Below the pieces are notes generated by a model, which ran no database searches, was not told the origin of the DNA, and worked only from the letters and a program-made list of their open reading frames with translations. Of a stretch of 44,889 nt of DNA, positions 39,485-44,889 are shown piece by piece. The DNA is from a virus. The translations under genes were made by a program, and so were the position numbers. Location of the stretch: IMG/VR virus record IMGVR_UViG_3300036820_000251, positions 1 through 44,889 of that record; one strand, written 5' to 3'. How positions within the stretch are numbered: the stretch's first letter is position 1; every line of letters starts with the position of its first letter.

Positions 39485-40027
39485 ATGTCCACTAAGCCGA
39501 AACGCGAGCCGCGTCCGTCGCCACGGCGTCCGAAGAAATGCCCGAGCTGCATGAAACATCGCGAATGGGCAAAGAAGCAATACGCTCGGATTGAGGAACT
39601 CACCAGCGAGTGCGCAAAGATAACGAACTATTACAAAATCCGCACTCAGGAACGCGACGCCTGGCAAGAAGAGGCCGAAAGAATTCAGGCCGAGCGCGAC
39701 CGCCACGCATCCGAGAAGAAAACGCTGCTGTCGGAAACGCTGACGCTGAAAGAGGAGAATCGGAAACTCACTGCCGAGCGCGATCAATTGCACAGAAGCG
39801 AGTGTTACCAAAACATGATGCGCGACAATCTCCGCTCCGAGCGCGACGGAGCCATCGAGCAGGCGGATCAGTTTAGGCGGGAATTGAGCGAACTACGGAC
39901 AAAGTACAAAGAATCCGTCGCCAAGCTGGAAGTCGATGTGCTAGCGATCCGCAAATCGCGGGATGAGGCGGCGCGGAAAATCGAAGCACTGGTGATTGGA
40001 TATAATCTGCCGGTTCCGTTGGCGTGA
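39485..40027 (+). CDS. Coiled-coil early protein with Cys pair, 180 aa
   Basis: A basic Pro-rich start (residues 1-18) is followed by C-P-S-C (19-22), then one long charged helix (25-165) with Leu/Ile heptads, so a dimeric coiled coil is likely. GAGGACCTG precedes the ATG. The function is unknown; it could be a structural linker or an inhibitor of a host complex. Confidence 0.65.
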   Translation: MSTKPKREPRPSPRRPKKCPSCMKHREWAKKQYARIEELTSECAKITNYYKIRTQERDAWQEEAERIQAERDRHASEKKTLLSETLTLKEENRKLTAERDQLHRSECYQNMMRDNLRSERDGAIEQADQFRRELSELRTKYKESVAKLEVDVLAIRKSRDEAARKIEALVIGYNLPVPLA

Positions 40028-40070
40028 ATCTCGCGGAAGTGATCCGGCGCAAGTGGGGAAAGGTGAGCGA

Positions 40071-40226
40071 ATGAAAAGCAAGAAGAAGCGCAGTGTACCG
40101 ACGAAAGTAGGCCATGAGCGATGCATGCGCTTTGATAAGTGGGTATTTTACCACCAGGACTACGGGACTCACGTTCACGATGCGAAGATATCTCCGTCCC
40201 GGCGAACCAAGGAGCATCAGGCATGA
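40071..40226 (+). CDS. Small basic early protein, 51 aa
   Basis: The ATG at 40071 has AAAGGTGAG upstream. The product begins M-K-S-K-K-K-R-S-V-P-T-K, then aromatic and His residues (F-D-K-W-V-F-Y-H-Q-D-Y). Overlaps the next gene by 4 bases. Likely nucleic-acid binding by charge alone; no family was recognised. Confidence 0.55.
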   Translation: MKSKKKRSVPTKVGHERCMRFDKWVFYHQDYGTHVHDAKISPSRRTKEHQA

Positions 40227-40492
40227 GCGAGCAAGCTGAAAGTGGGATGGCGATGGCGAAGCGGTGGCGCTTGCTTGGAAAGCCGAAAGATCAGGGGCTT
40301 CCGACTGGCGACGCAATGCGATCAACATATTGTAGCTGCGCCGCCGAACTCGAACGCTTCCTGGCGGGGTTGAAGGGAGAACTCGAAATCCTGTCGGCTC
40401 TGATTGGCACCACTAACCTAGCCAACATTGGAGCGCTGGACGGATTGCGTGCGCGGATCGGCGACGCCCAATCTGCGGGAAAGGAAACATGA
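40223..40492 (+). CDS. Small early protein, 89 aa
   Basis: The ATGA at 40223 joins it to the upstream gene. The second half is an amphipathic helix (A-E-L-E-R-F-L-A-G-L-K-G-E-L-E-I-L) followed by a short Ala/Gly-rich end, Q-S-A-G-K-E, shared with the next gene through the repeated junction CAATCTGCGGG. No family was recognised. Confidence 0.6.
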   Translation: MSEQAESGMAMAKRWRLLGKPKDQGLPTGDAMRSTYCSCAAELERFLAGLKGELEILSALIGTTNLANIGALDGLRARIGDAQSAGKET

Positions 40493-40680
40493 AGCGCTGC
40501 GGAAAACACAACGTGAAACTGGTCCGCGCGAAGCCGATGCCGAATTCCGTAGAAACGTATTGTTGTCCGAAATGTGAGAGCGAACGTCTCGGGTGTGAAT
40601 GCCCAGAAACGAACTTCATGGACGGCAAAGGGCACGAGGCTTGGTGTCCTTTGGCATCGGTTCAATCTGCGGGGAAGGAA
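40469..40680 (+). repeat. Repeated gene-junction cassette CAATCTGCGGG[A/G]AAGGAA
   Basis: The 18-mer occurs at 40469-40486 and 40663-40680 with one mismatch, at the 3' ends of successive genes, and gives both proteins a Q-S-A-G-K-E end. Confidence 0.7.
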
Positions 40681-40689
40681 GGTGTCTGA
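40489..40689 (+). CDS. Small zinc-binding early protein, 66 aa
   Basis: C-C-P-K-C (25-29) and C-E-C-P plus H-E-A-W-C (36-53) supply enough Cys and His for one zinc site. The N-terminus is Lys/Arg-rich. The start overlaps the upstream stop by 4 bases and GAAAGGAAAC lies just before. It ends Q-S-A-G-K-E like its neighbour. Function unknown. Confidence 0.6.
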   Translation: MKRCGKHNVKLVRAKPMPNSVETYCCPKCESERLGCECPETNFMDGKGHEAWCPLASVQSAGKEGV

Positions 40690-40690
40690 G

Positions 40691-41212
40691 ATGAGCGAGT
40701 ATGGAATCAGCAAATCACAGGACAAGAGGTTGAGAGCGCAGGGTAAGCCTGAGCCAGCTCCGCCCACTGAGGCCAAGGGGACGACGCTTACGATGGAAGA
40801 TTTGATGGCGCATGAACCGATCAGTTTCGCGAGCGGCGAAGGAATGACATCAGTAGCCTGTAAGTGTGGACAGGTGTTCCAGGCCAAGTGGGGGTATTAC
40901 AAAGAGCCTGCCGTACAGCAACGAGAGCATCGCGTGACGGAGTTAAACAGGGTTCTCGCCGACCTAACCGCCCGCATCGAGCATGACTCAGCGAACGAGA
41001 TGTTACGAATGGTTGTGGGCAGCTTACAAGACTATCCGAATCACGGTGGAGATATTAGGGTGATGAAAGAAGTTGACCGCATCGAGCGAGAGGCGCGGCA
41101 GAAAACGTGGGAAGACGCATCCTGCGAACTATGCCGCGTATTCGGTTGGCCTATCAACGACGATAAAAATCGTACGACTGCTGCGCCGCGCGACGACGAA
41201 AGGAAGGATTGA
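40691..41212 (+). CDS. Early protein with Cys pair and helical C-terminus, 173 aa
   Basis: I chose the ATG at 40691, following GGAAGG. Residues 57-60 are C-K-C, part of a short beta segment (V-A-C-K-C-G-Q-V-F-Q). Residues 75-150 are charged helix, with C-E-L-C near 147-150 giving a second half-site. It ends with the 15-base repeat GAAAGGAAGGATTGA over its stop. Function unknown. Confidence 0.65.
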   Translation: MSEYGISKSQDKRLRAQGKPEPAPPTEAKGTTLTMEDLMAHEPISFASGEGMTSVACKCGQVFQAKWGYYKEPAVQQREHRVTELNRVLADLTARIEHDSANEMLRMVVGSLQDYPNHGGDIRVMKEVDRIEREARQKTWEDASCELCRVFGWPINDDKNRTTAAPRDDERKD

Positions 41213-41329
41213 GCATGTGCAGAAATCGTCGTAAGTCTGATCGGTGCAAACATTGCGGCAATTTCCGTGGCGGATGTCGATGGTGCAGATTGTGAGCCGG
41301 CATCGCACGGCAATGAAAGGAAGGATTGA
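41198..41329 (+). repeat. Repeated ribosome-site cassette GAAAGGAAGGATTGA
   Basis: The 15-mer is exact at 41198-41212 and 41315-41329, each a few bases before an ATG. The first copy includes a stop codon. Confidence 0.7.
41215..41295 (+). CDS. Cys-rich microprotein, 26 aa
   Basis: The 26-codon frame reads M-C-R-N-R-R-K-S-D-R, then C-K-H-C (11-14) and C-R-W-C (20-23), an almost minimal Cys4 zinc knuckle with a basic lead. AAGGAAGG stands before the ATG, 2 bases after the upstream stop, inside the repeated GAAAGGAAGGATTGA. The strong ribosome site and motif argue for a real gene despite its size. Confidence 0.55.
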   Translation: MCRNRRKSDRCKHCGNFRGGCRWCRL

Positions 41330-41332
41330 ACC

Positions 41333-42178
41333 ATGAGTGACCACATCAAATGTGGACATACCAAAAATCTGACGGTCTTTGTGCATCGCGGACCTGAGCA
41401 TCCGTGGAACGCCAGATGTGGACCAGAATGCCAAGCAGGACCAATATGCGTCGGATGTTTGGAATCGCGAATCACCGATCTGCAATCGCAGCTCGCCGCA
41501 GAGCGTGCCAAGCGGGGAGAACTGATTGAGCGCGCAGCGCAAGTAATCGACAACGAAATCGCGCTGCGTGAAAACGAGCATCTCGGCTACGACCATCTTC
41601 GGCCTATCGATGAACTCGCCGAGGACATCCGCGCCCTCGCGGACCCCTCCGCCAGCGCGGCCGGCCCTGTCGAGGATCAGTGCCCGCACGGCTACGTCTG
41701 GGGAGATTGCGCGAAATGTCCTCCTGCTGCACTGTCGCTGCAAGAACTGGTCGAAGAGGCTGGGATAGCGTTGGCTGAGGCCGAGATTGATTGTGGCAAA
41801 AAGCATTCGCAAGCGTTTGCTGCGCTGTCAAAGATTCGCGACAGCATCGCCGGAACGAATGCGGCGGTGCGGAGTCGGGCACTGGAAGAAGCAGCACAAT
41901 TCGTTCACTGCGGACACGAAGGACCGGAATTCAATACTTTGCGCCTTGGCATAGCGGCGGGAATCTCGCGCTTGCCGCCCTCAGGGGAAATGGAGCGGAT
42001 GCTGCGAGCAAAGCTCAGCGACCTGGCAACCGAGATGGAGAAACACAGCAACGATCACATTCACGATGCTGACGCCTACAACAGAGTTGGGGTCGCCGTA
42101 GAGGGAGTGTGCGCCGATAGAATTAAAGCCATACTCGCGGCCCTCCCCGAGGCCAAGCAGGGAGACTCGCGTGAGTGA
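41333..42178 (+). CDS. Early protein with two Cys-rich segments and coiled coil, 281 aa
   Basis: An N-terminal Cys/His-rich part (C-G-H, C-G-P-E-C, C-V-G-C within residues 7-42) is followed by a helix (45-100), a second Cys group (C-P-H-G-Y-V-W-G-D-C-A-K-C, about 117-129), and a helical rest. GAAAGGAAGG precedes the ATG. The mix of zinc knuckles and helices recurs through this operon. No family was recognised. Confidence 0.65.
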   Translation: MSDHIKCGHTKNLTVFVHRGPEHPWNARCGPECQAGPICVGCLESRITDLQSQLAAERAKRGELIERAAQVIDNEIALRENEHLGYDHLRPIDELAEDIRALADPSASAAGPVEDQCPHGYVWGDCAKCPPAALSLQELVEEAGIALAEAEIDCGKKHSQAFAALSKIRDSIAGTNAAVRSRALEEAAQFVHCGHEGPEFNTLRLGIAAGISRLPPSGEMERMLRAKLSDLATEMEKHSNDHIHDADAYNRVGVAVEGVCADRIKAILAALPEAKQGDSRE

Positions 42179-42350
42179 CGGAGGAACTTTTGTGCTGGCG
42201 TTTCTGCTGCTGATCGTGCTGTGCGATACTCAATGGTGGACGATGTCCGACGAGAAGGAGATGACAACTTATGAACGTGACTTTCAGAACCGAGCAAGGT
42301 CCGATCCAGAACACATGGAGCAGCTATGCAATTGTGCCAGTCGTTGGTGA
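42171..42350 (+). CDS. Small membrane-protein candidate overlapping the next gene, 59 aa
   Basis: From a GTG at 42171, with GGGAG before it, the frame encodes F-V-L-A-F-L-L-L-I-V-L-C (residues 7-18) as a membrane segment, then a charged tail. It overlaps the last gene of the operon by 80 bases in another frame, which lowers confidence; a shorter translated form may exist. Confidence 0.42.
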   Translation: MSDGGTFVLAFLLLIVLCDTQWWTMSDEKEMTTYERDFQNRARSDPEHMEQLCNCASRW

Positions 42351-42456
42351 CCATCTCACTTCGATCCCAGGTCAACTAGGGCCGTGGCTGGTTACCAAGC
42401 GAGAGTTCAAAAGTTCGCTGGACGGCCGATACGTTTCCCTAACAGTGAAGGCGTGA
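42271..42456 (+). CDS. Last early gene, small beta-rich protein, 61 aa
   Basis: GAAGGAG stands 10 bases before the ATG at 42271. The sequence alternates short strands (M-N-V-T-F-R-T-E-Q-G; A-I-V-P-V-V-G-D-H; G-R-Y-V-S-L-T-V-K-A) and is likely a small beta barrel. No family was recognised. It meets the minus-strand operon tail-to-tail 55 bases later. Confidence 0.6.
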   Translation: MNVTFRTEQGPIQNTWSSYAIVPVVGDHLTSIPGQLGPWLVTKREFKSSLDGRYVSLTVKA

Positions 42457-42484
42457 TGTCTCATGTAGTGTCCAAGAACTCGCC

Positions 42485-42510
42485 GGGGAATCCCCTGCTT
42501 AGGATTTTCT
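42485..42510 (+). terminator. Weak intrinsic terminator candidate between converging operons
   Basis: GGGGAATCCCC (42485-42495) can form a short G-C stem, followed after about 8 bases by TTTTCTTCT. The stem is short and the T-tract is displaced, so this is a weak call, but it is the only hairpin in the 55-base gap where the two transcription units meet. Confidence 0.3.
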
Positions 42511-42511
42511 T

Positions 42512-42889
42512 CTAGGCCGCTTCGAGGTATTCCACTTCAAATTCTTGCGGCAGCCGATGGAACAGCGGGAAGAACGCGAGCTCGCTGCCCATCACTTCGT
42601 CGGTGCCGCGCTCCATGCCCACCAGCGTACAGCCTTCGGTGTCTTCCGGGAAGTTTCCTATGTGGATCTCGATTTCCGTGAAGCCGGGAACGTTCGCGAG
42701 CAGCGGAACGCGGAACGGGTAGCCGCGGAGCGCCGTCCACTTCGGGCTCACTTCAAGCGTAGCGGCGTAGGTTCCGGCGGGGATGCGGCGCACGGGTTCA
42801 AGCGTGTAGCAGAAGAACACGCCATCGATCGATAGCTTGCCGCTGGTGCTCTTGGCCGTAGGGGCATCGCGCTGGATGGTGAGCTTCAT
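42512..42889 (-). CDS. DUF5675-like protein, lysis-module associated, 125 aa
   Basis: The order matches DUF5675: M-K-L-T-I-Q-R at the start, L-S-I-D-G-V-F-F-C-Y-T-L-E (19-31), I-P-A-G-T-Y (36-41), Y-P-F-R-V-P (57-62), N-V-P-G-F-T-E-I-E-I-H-I-G-N (66-79) and D-T-E-G-C-T-L-V-G (83-91). The conserved His and Cys suggest a small catalytic or metal site. Such proteins are often encoded with lysis genes. As no classical endolysin is present, it is the best enzymatic candidate for lysis. It overlaps the next gene by 4 bases. Confidence 0.8.
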   Translation of the reverse strand: MKLTIQRDAPTAKSTSGKLSIDGVFFCYTLEPVRRIPAGTYAATLEVSPKWTALRGYPFRVPLLANVPGFTEIEIHIGNFPEDTEGCTLVGMERGTDEVMGSELAFFPLFHRLPQEFEVEYLEAA

Positions 42890-43608
42890 GGCAGGAAACT
42901 CCGCGCGATGTGCGATGCTAGCGGGAAGGGAATCTTCGCGATCATGGACGAGGCGGCTTTACGTTTTGGTGATTTCGATCCGTATAGCCGCGATATCGAA
43001 GGCTCCTTGTTGTTGAACCAGTCGCCGCCCTGTTTCGTTCCATTCTCCGATGGATTCGTCCAATGATTCATTGGTGAGTGCGGAATGCCTTTCTCGCAGT
43101 GGAAATTCGACGAACCATCTGAACGATGCGTGATCCCAGGTTTCATGATGCCGCGTTTCATCGTAATCGGCATCAGTGCCGGCACGTCGCCCCAAAGATA
43201 GAAGCTCCCGAAGTTCCATGCGGCAGGCCCGACCCACGGCAGCGCCCCGCGGACATTCTCGACGATCACCGGCACGCCAGCATCGTGGGCCAGTTTGAAG
43301 CATGCGTAGAACAGGCATATGAACGTCGAGGGCGGCTTCGAGTTCAGGGCCTTCGCGCGGCTCCAAGGCATCGCGCGATAGCTCGGTTCTGTGCAGGGCG
43401 GCGAAGCGACGATCACACGGGGATTGAGCGCGCGAATCTCCGCCGCAGTGATGTCGAGTACGTCCTTGAGGATCAGCGTGCCCGGATACTTCTGGTCTCC
43501 ATACTCGTGCCTCTCAATGTCGTAGCCGATCACGTCCCAGTCCTCGGCGAGAAAACCTTCCGCCCATCCGCCCAAACCGCAAAAGAGGTCGAGCGCTCGC
43601 GGCTTCAC
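42886..43608 (-). CDS. DNA cytosine-5 methyltransferase, 240 aa
   Basis: Motif I is A-L-D-L-F-C-G-L-G-G-W (5-15), the catalytic P-P-C lies in V-A-S-P-P-C-T-E-P (67-75), and motif VI is V-I-V-E-N-V-R-G (114-121). A motif X-like I-A-K-I-P-F-P-L-A-S-H-I-A-R-S-F-L-P closes the chain. At 240 residues it is shorter than most family members, and the Q-x-R-x-R motif is not obvious. It probably modifies phage DNA to evade host restriction. It overlaps neighbours on both sides by 4 bases. Confidence 0.88.
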   Translation of the reverse strand: MKPRALDLFCGLGGWAEGFLAEDWDVIGYDIERHEYGDQKYPGTLILKDVLDITAAEIRALNPRVIVASPPCTEPSYRAMPWSRAKALNSKPPSTFICLFYACFKLAHDAGVPVIVENVRGALPWVGPAAWNFGSFYLWGDVPALMPITMKRGIMKPGITHRSDGSSNFHCEKGIPHSPMNHWTNPSENGTKQGGDWFNNKEPSISRLYGSKSPKRKAASSMIAKIPFPLASHIARSFLP

Positions 43609-43886
43609 TTGCCGCGCTCGAACTTCGAGAGTTCATCGATCTTGCCGTTGGTGTCGCGCGCTTCCGTCTTGAGGTCGTTTACTTCTTCTCGCAAATCGTT
43701 CACCGATTGTACGAGTGATCCGTTCTGCGAGATGATCTCCGAATCCACGTCGGTTCGCGTCATGGTCGCGTGATGGTCAAGTGCCAGAGAGATGTATCCG
43801 GGCGCGCCGCCGAGAATGATGCCGATGGCGGTGATCGCGACGAATTTCCAAATCCCGTTCACTACGTCCGGACCTTTTTCCGTCAC
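43605..43886 (-). CDS. Small membrane protein with coiled-coil tail, 93 aa
   Basis: One membrane segment (about residues 13-33, W-K-F-V-A-I-T-A-I-G-I-I-L-G-G-A) is followed by a coiled-coil helix (60-85, heptads of Val/Leu). The pattern fits a spanin-like or holin-associated protein. It sits between lysis and cytosine methyltransferase genes and overlaps both by 4 bases. A lysis role is inferred from context and shape only. Confidence 0.65.
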   Translation of the reverse strand: MTEKGPDVVNGIWKFVAITAIGIILGGAPGYISLALDHHATMTRTDVDSEIISQNGSLVQSVNDLREEVNDLKTEARDTNGKIDELSKFERGK

Positions 43887-44065
43887 GGCGCCGGGGATGG
43901 GGTCGCCTGCTCCTGCGAGATGAGGGTTTGCGCGAGTGCGAGATAATCCGCGGCAGTCAATTGCTTGTGGTGAATCTTCGAGATCAACCCTGCGATGGCT
44001 TGCTGCACTGGCGGTTCAATCGTCTCGAAGAGCTGAATCATCGCGAGGATTTCGGCTGGGCTCAT
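43883..44065 (-). CDS. Small helical protein, 60 aa
   Basis: The start is the ATG at 44065, overlapping the stop of the gene upstream (ATGA). The chain is one or two helices (M-S-P-A-E-I-L-A-M-I-Q-L-F-E-T-I; L-T-A-A-D-Y-L-A-L-A-Q-T-L) with an Ala/Pro tail. No family was recognised. It is likely an accessory to lysis or the virion. Confidence 0.6.
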   Translation of the reverse strand: MSPAEILAMIQLFETIEPPVQQAIAGLISKIHHKQLTAADYLALAQTLISQEQATPSPAP

Positions 44066-44223
44066 CGGCTTTCCTTTGCGATCTTCAGCACCTTGCGCTT
44101 CAGTCGACGCGCGTAGCAATAGATTGCGCCACTCTCTTCTGGCGGCCAAATCATTTCTTGCCGCGTGAAGAGCCAGTCACGCACCGATTTGTAAGCTGCA
44201 ATCGCCCCAAGCAGGTCTTCCAT
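44062..44223 (-). CDS. Small basic protein, 53 aa
   Basis: From the ATG at 44223, one base after the lipoprotein stop (TGACATG). The first half is a helix and the second half basic (Y-A-R-R-L-K-R-K-V-L-K). A longer frame would overlap that gene by 47 bases. No family was recognised. Confidence 0.55.
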   Translation of the reverse strand: MEDLLGAIAAYKSVRDWLFTRQEMIWPPEESGAIYCYARRLKRKVLKIAKESR

Positions 44224-44224
44224 G

Positions 44225-44875
44225 TCAGAGCCCGTACGCCGGAACGCCGACGCGATGCGCGAGCGCCACAAGGTCGTGATGCGACGGCGGATCGGCGGCG
44301 ATCTGCGGCTGCGGGTGCGTGGCGAGTTGGTAGATCGTGAGAGCCCCGTTCACCGCGAGAATGGCTGCGGTTGCCCACAGTTCCACTTTGGCTTGCGATG
44401 CCGGGCTCAGGATGCGAAGCTGCGCGAGCTCGGCTGGACTGGTGAGCCCCGCCGCGAATACGTTGAAGCACGCGCCGAACGTCGCCACATTGCCGTTCGT
44501 TCCGCCAGCCGTGATGCAGGAAGCGAGCTGCGTGTCGAGCGTCTGGCCCGTCGCGAGCCACTGAGAGGCAATCGGCTGATCGGCGGCCGGCAGAGCCGGG
44601 ACATCGGCCTGCACGATATTCAGGATTCCCGCGATGACGACTTGGAACTTCGTCGCGGTCGTGTATGCCGATTGGCTGCAGCCTACGCAAGAAAGCGCGA
44701 GCAGGACGGGTACGGCGAGAAATCGCAGGAGCCAAGGTTTTTTTGGCGACGGTCTGTCGTGATCGGGGCAATATGCTGGTATGTCACCGGGGCCGCTCGC
44801 CGCGCATCCGCACGGATATTTGCGCGTCGTGAACAATCCGAAGTCTGATTGCAAATTCAACATGCTTGGCATCAT
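44225..44875 (-). CDS. Envelope-anchored protein with Cys-rich head, 216 aa
   Basis: An N-terminal Cys-rich stretch (C-G-C-A-A-S and C-P-D-H near residues 22-39) is followed by a hydrophobic segment W-L-L-R-F-L-A-V-P-V-L-L-A-L-S-C-V-G-C (48-66), which may be an anchor or a non-standard lipoprotein signal. The remaining 150 residues are Ala/Thr-rich helices. It starts at the ATG 44875, which is coordinate 113 in the other copy of the terminal repeat, with AAGGAAGC upstream. It leads the lysis-like block 44875-42512. Confidence 0.75.
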   Translation of the reverse strand: MMPSMLNLQSDFGLFTTRKYPCGCAASGPGDIPAYCPDHDRPSPKKPWLLRFLAVPVLLALSCVGCSQSAYTTATKFQVVIAGILNIVQADVPALPAADQPIASQWLATGQTLDTQLASCITAGGTNGNVATFGACFNVFAAGLTSPAELAQLRILSPASQAKVELWATAAILAVNGALTIYQLATHPQPQIAADPPSHHDLVALAHRVGVPAYGL

Positions 44876-44889
44876 GGGCGCTTCCTTTT
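44763..44889. repeat. Terminal direct repeat, right copy
   Basis: Identical to bases 1-127. See the left copy. It shows that the molecule closes on itself; the late operon runs across the join on the minus strand. Confidence 0.95.

Noticed and set aside
1-44889. tRNA genes, CRISPR arrays, insertion sequences or an integrase with attachment site
   Set aside because: I looked for cloverleaf ends, regular spacer repeats, transposase motifs and tyrosine/serine recombinase motifs and saw none that I could support; this is by eye only.

Overview
The window is one complete small tailed-phage genome assembled as a circle. Bases 1-127 and 44763-44889 are identical, so the unique length is 44,762 bp and the lipoprotein gene at 44225-44875 continues round the join. 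The genome is GC-rich and densely packed. Most neighbouring genes overlap by ATGA/GTGA stop-start junctions or lie a few bases apart. There are terminase, portal and HK97-type capsid genes, large hub and beta-helix spike/fibre proteins and candidate ejection proteins, but no tail tube, sheath or tape measure. That set points to a podovirus. The host is unknown. Lipoprotein and export signals and nucleotide-sugar genes suggest a Gram-negative, GC-rich host. No integrase, DNA polymerase, primase, helicase, RNA polymerase, tRNA or CRISPR array was recognised.

Layout. A divergent control region at about 37.69-37.79 kb holds an 11-bp inverted repeat, a minus-strand sigma70-like promoter and a small ribbon-helix-helix protein. 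Rightward from it (37.8-42.46 kb, + strand) runs an early-type cassette of fifteen small genes, rich in Cys-x2-Cys zinc-binding motifs and otherwise unfamiliar. Everything else but one gene is on the minus strand, running from 37.69 kb down through coordinate 1 and, round the circle, from 44.88 to 42.51 kb.

In transcription order the minus strand carries: (i) a DNA module (37.5-33.0 kb): zinc protein, coiled-coil protein, RecT-like annealing protein, a gene split by an in-frame TGA, a short adenine methyltransferase, a DnaA-box cluster and a nuclease-fold-like protein; (ii) an Ig-like protein and a sugar module (32.9-30.4 kb): NAD-dependent epimerase, SAM methyltransferase, GT31-like glycosyltransferase; (iii) a sigma-factor-like protein followed by a GroEL chaperonin and a GroES-like co-chaperonin (30.4-27.7 kb); (iv) terminase large subunit and a block of presumed internal or ejection proteins (27.5-21.4 kb); (v) candidate scaffold, small virion proteins, portal and major capsid protein (21.2-13.3 kb); (vi) a second GT31-like glycosyltransferase next to the capsid gene, then adaptor, hub, spike and fibre genes (13.2-1.3 kb); (vii) a lysis/envelope and cytosine-methyltransferase module (1.3-0.1 kb and 44.9-42.5 kb).

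The most striking content is the two-component chaperonin system in a 45-kb phage, next to its own sigma-like factor. A short motif (ACTCT[G/T]TGA) recurs at six late gene junctions. Other points worth checking are the repressor/operator switch with a probably leaderless repressor mRNA, two paralogous glycosyltransferases, and a lone plus-strand membrane-protein gene inside the virion operon.
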